Part shown: positions 34,564 through 44,539 of the stretch, one piece after another | Numbering within the stretch: position 1 is the stretch's first letter | Layout: the number at the start of each line of letters is the position of its first letter | Assembly: GCA_037974335.1 (NCBI GenBank) | Contig: CM075761.1 | Location: 12,079,543-12,143,542, forward strand | DNA: 64,000 bases | Direction: 5' to 3' | Source: Prionace glauca | Taxonomy: Eukaryota > Chordata > Chondrichthyes > Carcharhiniformes > Carcharhinidae | Translations under genes and position numbers: made by a program | The notes under the pieces: generated by a model | Told to the model about the DNA's origin: nothing | Seen by the model: the letters and a program-made list of their open reading frames with translations, nothing else | The model's database searches: none

Positions 34564-35346
34564 CTAAACCAATCCCTTTTCGTCCATAAAACTATCTACA
34601 GATCTCTTAAACGCCCCCAAACTAGGCGCATTTACAACTGCAGCTGGCAGGGCATTCCAGTCCCTCACCACCCTCTGGGTAAAGAACCTACCCCTGACAT
34701 CAGTCCTATAACTACCCCCCCTTAATTTAAAGTCGTGCCCCCTCGTGCTAACTTTCTCCATCCTAGGAAAAAGGCTATCACTATCTACCCTGTCTAAACC
34801 TCTAATCATCTGATATGTTTCAATAAGGTCCCTTCTTAGCCGCCTTCTTTCCAGCGAAAACAACCCCAAATCTCTCAGTCTCTCCTCATAGGATCTCCCC
34901 TCCATACCAGGCAACATCCTGGTAAACCTCCTCTGCACCCTCTCCAAAGCCTCCACATCCTTCCTGTAATGTGGGGACCAGAACTGCACACAAAACTCCA
35001 AGTGCGGCCGCACCAGAGTTGTGTACAGTTGCAACATGACGCTGCGACTCCGAAATTCAATCCCCCTACCAATAAACGCCAAGACACCGTATGCCTTCTT
35101 AACAACCTTATCTACTTGATTCCCAACTTTCAGGGATCTATGTACACATACACCTAGATCCCTCTGCTCCTCCACACTATTCAAAGTCCTCCCGTTAGCC
35201 CTATACTCAACACATGTGTTATTCCTACCGAAATGAATTACCTCACACTTCTCCACATTAAACTCGATCCGCCACCTCATAGCCCAGCTCTGCAACCTTT
35301 CTAAGTCACCCTGCAAACTATTACACCCTTTCTCACAATCTACCAC
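34564..35346 (-). pseudogene. CR1 ORF2, C-terminal part of the split element
   Basis: An open frame of 260 residues (MVDCEKGCNSLQGDLERLQS to FKRSVDSFMDEKGLV) with CVQFWSPHYRKDVEALERVQ and SLERRRLRRDLIETYQ. The upstream RT codons, including [20 protein letters not shown], are in another frame at 35383-35510. The FADDTK region between has lost its frame near 35383. The two parts plus 36668-37202 belong to one ORF2 interrupted by the Penelope-like insertion. Confidence 0.88.
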
Positions 35347-35637
35347 ACCTCCGACTTTGGTGTCATCAGCAAACTTACTAATTCACCCAACTATACCCTC
35401 ATCCAGATCATTAATAAAAATTACAAACAGCAGTGGCCCCAAAACAGATCCCTGAGGCACACCACTTGTAACCGAACTCCATGACGAATATTTACCATCA
35501 ACCACCACCCTCTGTCTTCTATCTGCTATGAAGTGGGTATGCCGGCGTTGGACTGGCGTAAACACAGTAAAAAGTCTGACAACACCAGGTTTTAGTCCAA
35601 CCGATTTATTTGATAGTATTCTCACAAGCAAGCAAGC

Positions 35638-35663
35638 TTTCGAGGGGACTGCCTCTTCGTCAG
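35638..35663 (-). ncRNA. Hammerhead-ribozyme-like core in Penelope terminus (left)
   Basis: On the minus strand: CTGACGA, A, a GAGG...CCTC stem, GAAA. It is identical to the core at 36574-36599. Penelope-like elements are known to carry hammerhead motifs in their terminal repeats. The cleavage site and stems I/III were not traced. Confidence 0.6.
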
Positions 35664-35881
35664 GTGAATGGAGAGTTCTGGCCTCAGACAGAGCATATAA
35701 AGCACAGACAGTTTAGAGATTACTGATTAGAATGCGAATCCTTACACCTAACCTGCTGTTCAAGTCTTAAAGTGGCTGATAATGTGAGTGGAAGGAGCAC
35801 TGATCACAGGTTAAAGAGATGTGTATTGTCTCCAGACAGTACAGTAAGTGAGGTTTTGCAAACCCAGGCAAGTCACGGGGG

Positions 35882-36262
35882 TTACAGATAGTGCAACATG
35901 AACCCAAGATCCCTGTTGAGACCGTCCTCATGTGTGCGGAACTTGGCTATCAGTCTCTGTTCAGTGACTCTGCGCTGTCGTGTGTCATGAAGGCCGCCTT
36001 GGAGAATGCTTACCCGAAGGTCAGAGGCTGAATGCCCGTGACCGCTGAAGTGTTCGCCAACAGGAAGGGAACAGTCTTGCCTGGTGACTGTCGAGCGATG
36101 TTCATTCATCCGTTGTCGTAGCGTCTGCATGGTCTCCCCAATGTACCATGCTTCGGGACATCCTTTCTTGCAACGTATCAGGTAGACAATGTTGGCCAAG
36201 TTGCAAGAGTATTTACCATGTACCTGGTGGATGGTGTTTTCACGTGTGATGATGGTATCCAT
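35882..36262 (-). CDS. Penelope-like ORF, C-terminal GIY-YIG endonuclease domain
   Basis: An open frame of 126 residues. It contains NLANIVYLIRCKKGC and AWYIGETMQTLRQRMNEH, which is the GIY-YIG nuclease core (IVYLI as the first strand, WYIGET as the second, Arg in the following helix). The C-terminal part VTEQRLIAKFRTHEDGLNRDLGF is typical of Penelope ends. A Cys-rich approach (KYSCN, IRCKKGC) resembles the zinc-finger-like linker before GIY-YIG in this group. The reverse transcriptase that should precede it is absent. Just upstream, in another frame (36178-36360), is sequence that looks like more of the linker. The enzyme normally nicks the target DNA for reverse transcription. Confidence 0.9.
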   Translation of the reverse strand: MDTIITRENTIHQVHGKYSCNLANIVYLIRCKKGCPEAWYIGETMQTLRQRMNEHRSTVTRQDCSLPVGEHFSGHGHSASDLRVSILQGGLHDTRQRRVTEQRLIAKFRTHEDGLNRDLGFMLHYL

Positions 36263-36573
36263 GTCGATGATCCGGCATGTCTTGCAGAGGTTGCTGTGGC
36301 AGGGTTGTGTGGTATTGTGGTCACTGTTCTCCTGAAGGCTGGGTAGTTTGCTGCGGACAATGGTCTGAAAGCAAGAAGTGGGGGTGTGGGGATAGCCCTG
36401 GCGAGATGTTTGTCTTCATCAATGTACTCTTTAAACTGTGATCAGTGCTCCTTCCACTTACATTATCAGCCACTTTAAGACTTGAACAGCAGGTTAGGTG
36501 TAAGGATTCGCATTCTAATCAGCAACTGTCTGTGCTTTATATGCTCTGTCTGAGGCCAGAACTCTCCATTCAC

Positions 36574-36599
36574 CTGACGAAGAGGCAGTCCCCTCGAAA
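36574..36599 (+). ncRNA. Hammerhead-ribozyme-like core in Penelope terminus (right)
   Basis: The same core as at 35638, in opposite orientation, as expected for inverted termini: CTGACGA, A, GAGG/CCTC stem, GAAA. Confidence 0.6.
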
Positions 36600-37166
36600 G
36601 CTTGCTTGCTTGTGAGAATATTATCAAATAAATCGGTTGGACTAAAACCTGGTGTTGTCAGACTTTTTCCTATCTGCTAGCCAATTCCTGATCCAATTAC
36701 CTAGATCACCCCCAATCCCATACATCTGCATTTTCTGCAGAAGCCTACCATGGTGAACCTTATCAAACGCCTTGCTAAAATCCATATACACCACATCAAC
36801 TGCCTTACCCCTATCCACCTCTTTGGTCACTTTCTCAAAGAACTCGATAAGGTTAGTAAGGCACGACCTACTCGCTACAAAACCATGCTGACTGTCTCTA
36901 ATCAACTCATTACTTTCCAAATAACTATAAATCCTGTCTCTAATAATCCTTTCCAAAACCTTACCCACTACAGAAGTAAGACTCATCGGTCTATAATTCC
37001 CAGGGAAGTCTCTTCTCCCATTCTTAAACAATGGGACAACATTTGCTGTCCTCCAATCTTCCGGTACTATACCAGAGACTAACGACGACCTGAAGATCAG
37101 AGCCAGAGGCTTCGCAATCACCTCTCTTGCCTCCCAAAGAATCCTAGGGTAAATCCCATCCGGACC

Positions 37167-37231
37167 ATACCTTCTTAACAACCTTATCAACTTGATTCCC
37201 AACTTTCAGGGATCTATGTACACATACACCT
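37167..37231 (-). other. Ectopic 63-bp copy of CR1 sequence inside the CR1 RT gene
   Basis: Where the ORF2 should code for DKSPGPDGIYPR, a segment nearly identical to 35093-35155 (CCTTCTTAACAACCTTATC...CACATACACCT) is spliced in and replaces a few bases. Both lie in the same element in the same orientation. Confidence 0.85.
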
Positions 37232-37478
37232 ATTTATCTATTTTCAAACCCTCTAAAATATCCAGCACATCCCCCATATCAACTGCAATACTATCTATTT
37301 TACATCCCTGCACCCCAGTGTCTGCCTCAGCTACATTCATGTCCCCTTGCGTGAACACCGAAGAGAAATATTGGTTCAACGCCTCTCCAATCTCCTCCGG
37401 TTCCACACACAACTTCCCTCTACTGTCTGTAACGGGCCCTAATCTTGCCCTAACCAACCTTCTGTTCTTGACATACCT

Positions 37479-38536
37479 CTAAAACGCCTTAGGGTTCTCC
37501 TTAATCCTATCAGCCAAAGTCTTCTCATTTCCTCTTTTAGCCCTTCTTAACTCTCTCTTCAACTCCCTCCTAGCCAATCTAAAATTTTCTAATGCGCTAC
37601 CTGAGCCCTCAAGCCTCATCCGAACATAAGCCTCCTTTTTCTTCCTAACCAACGAATCAACGTTTTTAGTGCACCACGGTTCCCTGGGCCTACCATATCC
37701 TCCTTGCCTGACAGGGATATACCTATCACAGACCCGCATTAGCTGCTCCTTGAAAAATCTCCACATCTCGGATGTTCCCAGTCCCTGTAATCTCCGAGTC
37801 CACCTAATGCCTCCTAATTCTCTCCTTATAGCCTCATAATTACCCTTCCCCCAGCTGAAACTAGTGACCCGAGGTTCATGCCTATCCCTTTCCATCACTA
37901 AGATGAACGTCTTGTGGTCACTATCCCCAAAGTGCACACCAACCTCCAAGTCTAGCACCTGGTCTGGCTCATTACCCAGCACCAAATCCAATATAGCCTC
38001 ACCTCTAGTTGGCCTATCTACATACTGAGTCAAAAAACCTTCCTGCACACTTTGAACAAAAACTGACCCCTCTAACGAGCTAGAGCGATAGGAATTCCAA
38101 TCAACATGAGTAAAGTCAAAGTCCCCCATAACAATTACCCTATTGCTTTCACTCCTAACAAGGATCGTCTCCGCAATCCTTTCCTCAACCTCTCTAGAAC
38201 TTTTTGGAGGTCTATAAAAGACTCCCAACAGGGTGACCTCTCCTCTCCTATTTCTAATCTCCGCCCATACTACCTCAACAGACAAGTTCCTCATCAAAGT
38301 TCCTCTCTGACACTGTGATACAGTCCTTGACCAATAATGCTACCCCCCCCCCTTCTACCTCCTTCTCTACTCCGACTAAAGCATTTGTACCCCGGGACCT
38401 GCAACATCCATTCCTGACCCTGCTCTATCCAAGTCTCTGAAATGGCCGCAACATCAAATTCCCAGGTATTGGTCCACGCTGCAAGTTCATCCACTTTATT
38501 GCGAATACTCCTCGCATTAAAGTATACGCATTTCAA
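37479..38536 (-). pseudogene. CR1 ORF2 N-terminus: apurinic-type endonuclease and linker
   Basis: It starts MKCVYFNARSIRNKVDEL (the Asn of motif I), then ISETWIEQGQEWML (catalytic Glu in SETW), VFYRPPKSSREVEE, VIVMGDFDFTHVDWN (GDFN motif, here GDFD), LDLVLGNEPDQV and FGDSDHKTF (SDH motif). The linker MWRFFKEQLMRVCDRYIP follows, to KENPKAF. The part at 38294-38536 and the part at 37479-38297 are in different frames, so one frameshift lies near 38297. The nuclease would nick genomic DNA to prime reverse transcription. This is the only copy here with almost the whole domain. Confidence 0.88.
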
Positions 38537-38691
38537 ACCCTGCTCTGCCCCACCCCCACAATGCCGTGCATTGCGGTCCCCATCGATGCCCCCCTCACTT
38601 TCACCCCCTCTACTCAGGATCCCACCCCCCCTCTGAATCAGTTTAAACCACTCCGCATAACCTTCACAAATTTACCCCCCAGGATATTTGT

Positions 38692-39513
38692 TCACCTCTG
38701 GTTCAGGTGTAGCCCATCCCTCTTATAGAAGTCCCACCTTCCCCAGAACGAGCCCCAATTGCTCAAGTACTTGAACCCCTCCCTCCTGCACCATCCCCTC
38801 AGCCACGAGTTCAAACTTTCCCTCTCTCTATTCCTCTCTAAACTATCCCGTGGCAGAGGCAAGAGTCCAGAGATAACCACTCTGTCTGACTTGGCCTTTA
38901 GCTTCCACCCCAACTCCATGCATCTCTGCTTAATATCCCCTTCCCTTAGCCTCCCTATATCATGCGTCCCCACATGAATTATAACTTGGGGTTGATCTCC
39001 CTCTCCCCTGAGAGTCTTGAATATCCTCTCTGATACATCCCGGACCCCAGCCCCTGGTAGGCAACACACCAGCCCTGAGTCCCTATCATTGCTACCGACT
39101 CTCCTATGTGTCCCTTTAACGGTGGAGACCCCAATGACAAGTCCTAATCTTTTGCAACCCCTAACCACCTGAGCTTTTACAATAGGCTCATCCCCAGAGA
39201 CCTGCTCCCTTTGGCTATCCCCAGCTGATTCCTCCTCAACTGTAGCCTCCAGGACCGAAAACCTATTTTGGAGGGGAACAGCCCCAGGGGATTGTCCCAC
39301 CACATTCTTCTTTCCTCTCCTCGTGGCAGTGACCCAAGACTGGTTTCTAGAAGTGACTATCTCCTTATAACTCCTATCAATGTCCACCTCTGGATCCCGA
39401 ATTTTGCGGAGTTCCTCTACTTCCACCTTCAGCTCCTCCAGAAGCTGCAATCTAACACACTTCTTACAAGTAAAATCCCCTGAAACACTACTGGAGTCCC
39501 TCACCACATACAT
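38692..39513 (-). CDS. CR1 ORF1 protein with SGNH-esterase-like domain
   Basis: A 273-residue frame. N-terminal FTCKKCVRLQLLEELKVEVE is a CxxC plus a coiled segment. The middle is polar (QSPGAVPLQNRFSVLEATVE). The C-terminal domain has GVSTVKGTHRR (Ser retained in the nucleophile block), VCCLPGAGVRDVSERIF, VIIHVGTHDIGRLREGDI (GTND block with His for Asn), VVISGLLPLPRDSLERNRE and RDGLHLNQR (Asp/His block). The three catalytic-type positions are therefore still visible. A stop right after HLNQR removes the last residues compared with the copy at 48024-48655, which reads on into GTNILGG. Its exact role in retroposition is not established. Confidence 0.87.
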   Translation of the reverse strand: MYVVRDSSSVSGDFTCKKCVRLQLLEELKVEVEELRKIRDPEVDIDRSYKEIVTSRNQSWVTATRRGKKNVVGQSPGAVPLQNRFSVLEATVEEESAGDSQREQVSGDEPIVKAQVVRGCKRLGLVIGVSTVKGTHRRVGSNDRDSGLVCCLPGAGVRDVSERIFKTLRGEGDQPQVIIHVGTHDIGRLREGDIKQRCMELGWKLKAKSDRVVISGLLPLPRDSLERNRERESLNSWLRGWCRREGFKYLSNWGSFWGRWDFYKRDGLHLNQR

Positions 39514-39537
39514 CCCACCGGAGAAGTATGTGGATAG

Positions 39538-40713
39538 ATGCCATCTCCGGGGCCTGATGGCATCTATCCCAGGCTGCTAAGGGAGGTGAGGGATGAAATT
39601 GCTGGGCCTCTGACGCAAATCTTTGTCTCTTCTTTGGACATAGGTGAGGTCCCAGAGGATTGGCGGATTGTAAATGTCGTACCGTTGTTTAAGAAGGGTC
39701 AGAGGGATAACCCAGGGAACTATAGGCCAGTGAGCTTGACTTCAGTTATAGGCAAGATAATGGAGAGGATCCTCAAGGATAGGGTGTATGAGCATCTGGA
39801 GCGCTGCAATCTGATCAGGGATACGCAGCATGGCTTCGTTACAGGGAAGTCGTGCCTTACAAATCTATTGGAATTTTTTGAAGAGGTGACAAAAACGGTT
39901 GACGAAGGACAAGCCGTTGATGTTGTCTATATGGATTTCAGTAAGGCGTTTGACAAGGTCCCTCACGGTAGGCTGATAGAAAAGGTGAAGGCTCATGGGA
40001 TACAAGGCCAGGTACGTAGATGGGTGGAGAACTGGCTTGGGAGGAGGAGACAGCGGGTAGTAGTGGAAGGCTCCTTTTCCAATTGGAGGTCTGTCACCAG
40101 TGGGGTGCTGCAGGGCTCGGTACTAGGACCTCTACTATTTGTAGTATATATTAATGACTTGGAAGAGGGGGTAGGTGGTGTGATCAGCAAATTTGCTGAT
40201 GACACTAAGATGGTTGGATTGGCGGGTACTGAGGAGCAGTGCCTGGCAATGCAACAGGACATAGACAGGCTGGTAGATTGGGCAGATAGATGGCAAATGG
40301 AATTTAATCCGGAGAAATGCGAGGTGATGCACTTTGGCTGGAATAATGTGGAGGGGAGTTATACGATAAAAGGTAGAACTATCCGGTGTATAGAAACGCA
40401 GAAAGACCTGGGGGTGCAGGTACACAAATCCCTGAAGGTGTCGGTGCAGGTGCAGAATGTGATGAGGAAAGCGTATGGTATGTTAGCCTTCATAGGAAGG
40501 GGTATAGAATATAAGAGTAGGAGTCTGATGTTGCAGTTGTATAGAACGTTGGTTAGGCCTCACTTGGAGTACTGCGTCCAGTTCTGGTCGCCGTACTACC
40601 GGAAGGATGTACTACCTGGAGAGAGTGCAGAGGAGATTTACCAGGATGTTGCCTGGTATGGAAGGGCTGTCTTACGAGGAAAGATTGAACGCACTTGGGC
40701 TGTTTTCCCTTGA
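39538..40713 (+). pseudogene. CR1 ORF2, RT to mid C-terminus
   Basis: A 391-residue open frame with [78 protein letters not shown] (Pro of GVPQG changed to Leu) and [12 protein letters not shown]. It runs to SPYYRKD, where a small deletion near 40608 shifts the frame. The C-terminal part continues in another frame at 40607-40855 (MLPGMEGLSYEERLNALGLF). A later in-frame stop (GAR, then TAG) ends it before the family's terminal SGLHIGGYSRPY, which is still encoded at about 40975-41015. Confidence 0.9.
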
Positions 40714-41536
40714 GAGACGTCGGCTGAGGGGGGATCTAATAGAGGTTTATAAGATTATGAAGGGGATAGATAGAGTAAATGGTGGTAAGCTTTTTCCGCT
40801 ATTAGAAATGGATAGAACGAGGGGTCACGGGCTTAGGGTGAGGGGGGCTAGGTAGAAGACTAATATTAGAGGGCAGTTTTTCATACAAAGGGTAGTGGGG
40901 ATGTGGAATGCACTGCCGAGAAAGGTGGTGGAAGCAGGCTCGCTAGGGTTGTTTAAGAGTCACTTGGACAGCCACATGAGCGGTCTACATATAGGGGGAT
41001 ATAGCAGGCCTTACTAAACATTGTAGGCTTGGGATTTAGTTTTAGCCTCAGGGATATAGAGACTTTTAATAATGAATTTTTTATCCACAGACATTTAAGT
41101 CCAGCAAGGGGCATGCGGGCGGCAGGTTGTGGTGGGCTGCTCTTGGATGTTGCTTCAGGAGTTGCCTACTGCTTCATGTCGTTGGTGTGCGTAAACTGGA
41201 CCATCTCGAGGGCAACATGACAGCTCAGAGACTATCTCTGTTGCTATGCGGACACATGGATTTGAGCCTGTGTCCGTGGGAGTTTGCGCGTTCTCCCCGT
41301 GGTTGCGTGGGTTTCCTCCGGGTGCTCCGGTTTCCTCCCACATCCCAAAAATGTGCTTTTAGGCTGATTGATTGGGTAACAAATTGTCCCTATATTGGAC
41401 CTCCCTGATCCTCACACATTAGACATAGACTAAAATCATGAATAGGTCACTGACAATGGGACGGCGGCGCAGGCTCGTTGGGCCGAAGGGCCTGTTTCCC
41501 GTGCTGTGTTGTTCTTTGTTCTTTCTTCTTTGTTCT
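39539..41536 (+). mobile_element. CR1 LINE, type III, 5'-truncated
   Basis: It begins at the CCGGGGCCTGATGGCATCTA (PGPDGIYPR) codons and ends in a GTTCTTT-rich tail. The 3' UTR, with its SINE-like block, is at about 41230-41350. It abuts the 5' end of the type I element on the opposite strand, so one probably inserted beside or into the other. Confidence 0.93.
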
Positions 41537-41717
41537 AAACCCGAAAAAAAACTACAACTCCCGGTAAGTGTCGTAGTGACGACTTCCGGTTTCTAACTAA
41601 TTTAAAAAAAACCGCCGAAACTCGCAACTTTAAAACTAAAAATAAAAGTTAAACTGTATAAACAGAAAAATATACCTTCTTGCTGCCTCCTCTGATGTCC
41701 AAAAATCGCTGCCTCTC
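41537..41717. other. AT-rich spacer between two CR1 elements
   Basis: It contains ACAACTCCCGG and CGACTTCCGG motifs and A-rich runs. No element or gene is recognised. Confidence 0.4.
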
Positions 41718-43829
41718 GACTACACCTACCCTGCCTTGTGTGTATGTGAGTGGAACCCCTAATTTAGCCAGATTCAGGGGAGAATAGTGTCAATTTGTTA
41801 TACCAGTCAGCTTAAGAGCACATCTTTGGGGTGTGGGAGGAAACCGGAGCGTCCGGAGAAAACTCACGCAACCACGGGGAGAATGCGCAAACTCCCACAG
41901 ATACCGGCCCTAATCCATGTATCTGCACAGCTTGCAGTGATAGTCACTGAGTTGTTGTGGCGCCCGTCTGCTGGTCCAGGGTTAAGCACACACAATGACA
42001 CGAAGTACTAGGCCACTCCCGGAACCTCTAAGAGCAGCCCACGCACGACCCACCGTGTGCTTGCCCCTCGTTTGACAACAAGGTGGACCGACACCTGTGG
42101 ATTAAAAAAAGACAAAACATAAACATGTAATACTACATTTCCGGTGACGTCCCGAAGCTCTGACCCTATTTAATACCCTCTACTATAACCCTCCATCCCT
42201 GTTTCGCTCATGTGTCTATCTAAGTAAACCTTAAACAACTCCAGCGTGCCTGCCTCCACCACCCTACTCGGTAGCGCGTTCCATACCCCCACGACCCTCT
42301 GATTGAAAAACCTTCCTCTCATATCCAAATTATACTTCTCCCCCCTCACCCTTAGATCGTGACCCCTCGTAATTGTCCCCAATCTCGGGAAAAGCCTACC
42401 ACTGTTGACTCTATCTATTCCCATCAGTATTTTATATACCTCTATCATGTCACCCCTTAATCTCCGTCTTTCTAAGGAGAAGAGCCCCAGTTTCTCCAAC
42501 CTTTCCTCGTAACTCAGTCCTTCCATACCAGGCAACATCCTAGTAAACCTCCTCTGCACCCTCTCCACGGTCTCCACGTCCTTCCAGTAGTAAGGTGACC
42601 AGAACTGGATGCAGTACTCCAAATGCGGTCTAACCAACGTTCTGTACAACTGAAGCATTAGACGCCAGCTCTTGTACTCTATACCCCTTCCTATAAAGGC
42701 TAGCATTCCATAAGCTTTCTTTACAGCCTTCTCTACCTGTGTCGACACCTTCAGAGAGTTGTGCACCTGCACTCCCTGGTCGCTCTGTATTTCTATACTC
42801 TTAATCGGTGTACCTTTTATCACGTAACTCCTCCCTGCATTATTCCTTCCAAAATGCATCACCTCGCATTTGTCAGAATTAAATTCCATCTGCCATCTAT
42901 CTGCCCAATATACCAACCTATCTATATCCTGCTGTATCACCTGACAGTCCTCAGTATCTGCCAATCCTACCATCTTGGTGTCATCCGCAAATTTGCTGAT
43001 CACACCGCGTACGCCCTCTTCCAAGTCATTTATGTAGACTACAAAGAGGAGAGGTCCCAGTACTGAGCCCTGCGGCACATCACTGGTGACAGACCTCCAT
43101 CCAGAAAAGGTCCCCTTGACAACTACTCTCTGTCTCCTGTGGCCCAGCCAGTTCTCAATCCATCTAGCTACCTGTCCTTGTATCCCATGTGCCTTAACCT
43201 TTTCTACCAGCCTACCGTGAGGGACTTTGTCAAACGCCTTACTGAAATCCATATAAATGACATCAACAGCTCGCCCATCGTCAACCGTTTTTGTCACCTC
43301 CTCGAAGAATTCCATCAGATTCGTAAGGCAAGACCTCCCCTGAACAAAGCCATGTTGCGTATCCCGAATCAAATCGCAACGCTCCAAATGCTCATACATC
43401 CTATCCCTAAGAATTTTTCCCAATAATTTTCCTACCACCGATGTCAAACTCACTGGTCTATAATTACCAGGGTTATCCCTACTACCCTTTGTAAACAGCG
43501 GTACCACATTAGCTACCCTCCAGTCTTCTGGGACCTCACCTGTGTCCAAAGAAGAGACAAAGATTTGCGTCAGAGGCCCAGCAATCTCATCTTTCACCTC
43601 CCTAAGTAGTCTCGGATAAATACCATCAGGTCCCGGAGCTTTATCCATTTTTATGCTACCTAAAAACCTTAGCACTTCCTCCCAAATAATGGATATTTCC
43701 TTCAACTGATCTACAGCTCCCTGCATTCACTACACGACACCGAACCCCTCTCCTTCGTGAATACCGACACAAAGTATTCATTCAGGATCTCCCCCATTCC
43801 CTCAGACTTGATACATAGCTCCCCCCCTT
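41718..43829 (-). mobile_element. CR1 LINE, type III, with intact RT frame
   Basis: On the minus strand: a partial linker/ORF2 upstream part (43735-43829), an uninterrupted RT plus C-terminal frame (42170-43726) and a long 3' UTR with the SINE-like block near 41830-41900. The GTTCTTT tail is absent, the 3' edge lying about 41718. It is 5'-truncated into a segment duplicated elsewhere (16.6 kb). Confidence 0.93.
42170..43726 (-). CDS. CR1 ORF2 fragment: complete reverse transcriptase and C-terminal domain
   Basis: At 518 residues without a stop, it is the longest intact LINE frame here. The order is [94 protein letters not shown], the catalytic [65 protein letters not shown] and the terminal RHMSETGMEGYSRGY. 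The two catalytic aspartates are present. Changes from sister copies (SGVPQG to SDVPQG, LFKKG to LFTKG) are few. It lacks the endonuclease and its tail, so it cannot move alone. It reads like a recently inserted, 5'-truncated copy. Confidence 0.92.
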   Translation of the reverse strand: MQGAVDQLKEISIIWEEVLRFLGSIKMDKAPGPDGIYPRLLREVKDEIAGPLTQIFVSSLDTGEVPEDWRVANVVPLFTKGSRDNPGNYRPVSLTSVVGKLLGKILRDRMYEHLERCDLIRDTQHGFVQGRSCLTNLMEFFEEVTKTVDDGRAVDVIYMDFSKAFDKVPHGRLVEKVKAHGIQGQVARWIENWLGHRRQRVVVKGTFSGWRSVTSDVPQGSVLGPLLFVVYINDLEEGVRGVISKFADDTKMVGLADTEDCQVIQQDIDRLVYWADRWQMEFNSDKCEVMHFGRNNAGRSYVIKGTPIKSIEIQSDQGVQVHNSLKVSTQVEKAVKKAYGMLAFIGRGIEYKSWRLMLQLYRTLVRPHLEYCIQFWSPYYWKDVETVERVQRRFTRMLPGMEGLSYEERLEKLGLFSLERRRLRGDMIEVYKILMGIDRVNSGRLFPRLGTITRGHDLRVRGEKYNLDMRGRFFNQRVVGVWNALPSRVVEAGTLELFKVYLDRHMSETGMEGYSRGY

Positions 43830-43934
43830 GACCAGTTCAGACATAATGGACAGAAAGGCCTCAATTTGTGCTGTTAAAATTCGCTGGCTGTTAGTCCTTC
43901 AGCAATGACCCCCATTAGTCACACAATCAGTCTC

Positions 43935-44212
43935 AGAATTCATATAGTGCAGAATGAGGCCATTCAGCGCGTCGAGTCTCCACTGACCATAATCCCACCC
44001 AAGGCCTGTTTTTGTAAGCCGCCTGCTAATCCCAGTGACACTAGGATCTATTTAGCATGGCCAATCCTCTTAACCCACACATCTTTGGACTGTGGGAGGA
44101 AATCAGGAAACCCAGAAGAAACCCACACAGACAGCAACCCAAGTCCGGAATCAAACACGGGAGCCTGGCACTATGAGGCAGTGGCTAAACACCACATCAC
44201 CGTGCCAGCCTA
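43935..44212 (-). mobile_element. HE1-type tRNA-derived SINE, near full length
   Basis: On the minus strand the head is at 44150-44212 (GGCACGGTGATGTGGTGTTT and a degenerate box B), the body reads GTGTGGGTTTCTTCTGGGTT, and the 3' tail is AATGGCCTCATTCTGCACTA. It sits inside copy 2 of the duplicated segment and is absent from copy 1. Confidence 0.9.
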
Positions 44213-44539
44213 GAAAGCTCCATCACTTGCAGCTCTCCCAGCGCTGGCTGCGATACTGACCAATTACCAAATCTGTGTGGTTGCAAATGTGCAATTGCAG
44301 CCACCAGTGAGGTGTCTGGTCTGAGAGAGACATCCGTCAGCTGTCTGTTGCTGCAGCTTATTTCAACACAACAGCTGCCCTCCCAGATAGTCCAGGGCAC
44401 GCAGCTCTTTGTGAGGAGCTCCCAACTGACTTGGGTCCCCACCCACACCCCCTCGACCTCTCCACCATCATCATCACTACCAGTCGGACCAATTACCCCA
44501 TCCCCCACAGAAAATAAATGCAGAGTGGCAACAGGAACC

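Larger units (their letters stand above)
35529..36669 (-). mobile_element. Penelope-like element (truncated) with GIY-YIG endonuclease and inverted termini
   Basis: About 1.14 kb flanked by the 10-bp duplication CTATCTGCTA (35519-35528 and 36670-36679). About 230-245 bp at each end (35570-35815 and 36436-36668) are inverted copies of each other, each containing a CTGACGA...GAAA core. Between them is the C-terminus of the Penelope ORF. The RT is missing. An extra outer stretch (35529-35570, TGCCGGCGTTGGACTGGCG) is present only on the left. Confidence 0.93.
34472..39538 (-). mobile_element. CR1 LINE, type I, near full length, split by a Penelope-like element
   Basis: The most complete CR1 in the window. 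The minus-strand order is ORF1 (38692-39513), endonuclease (37479-38536), linker and RT (36668-37460), then RT continued and the C-terminus (34564-35530), and the tail at 34472 (ACATAGAACATAGAACATAG). A Penelope-like element occupies 35529-36669 and a short out-of-place CR1 piece lies at 37167-37231. Its tail inserted into an LTR fossil. Several frame breaks make it inactive. Confidence 0.93.
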
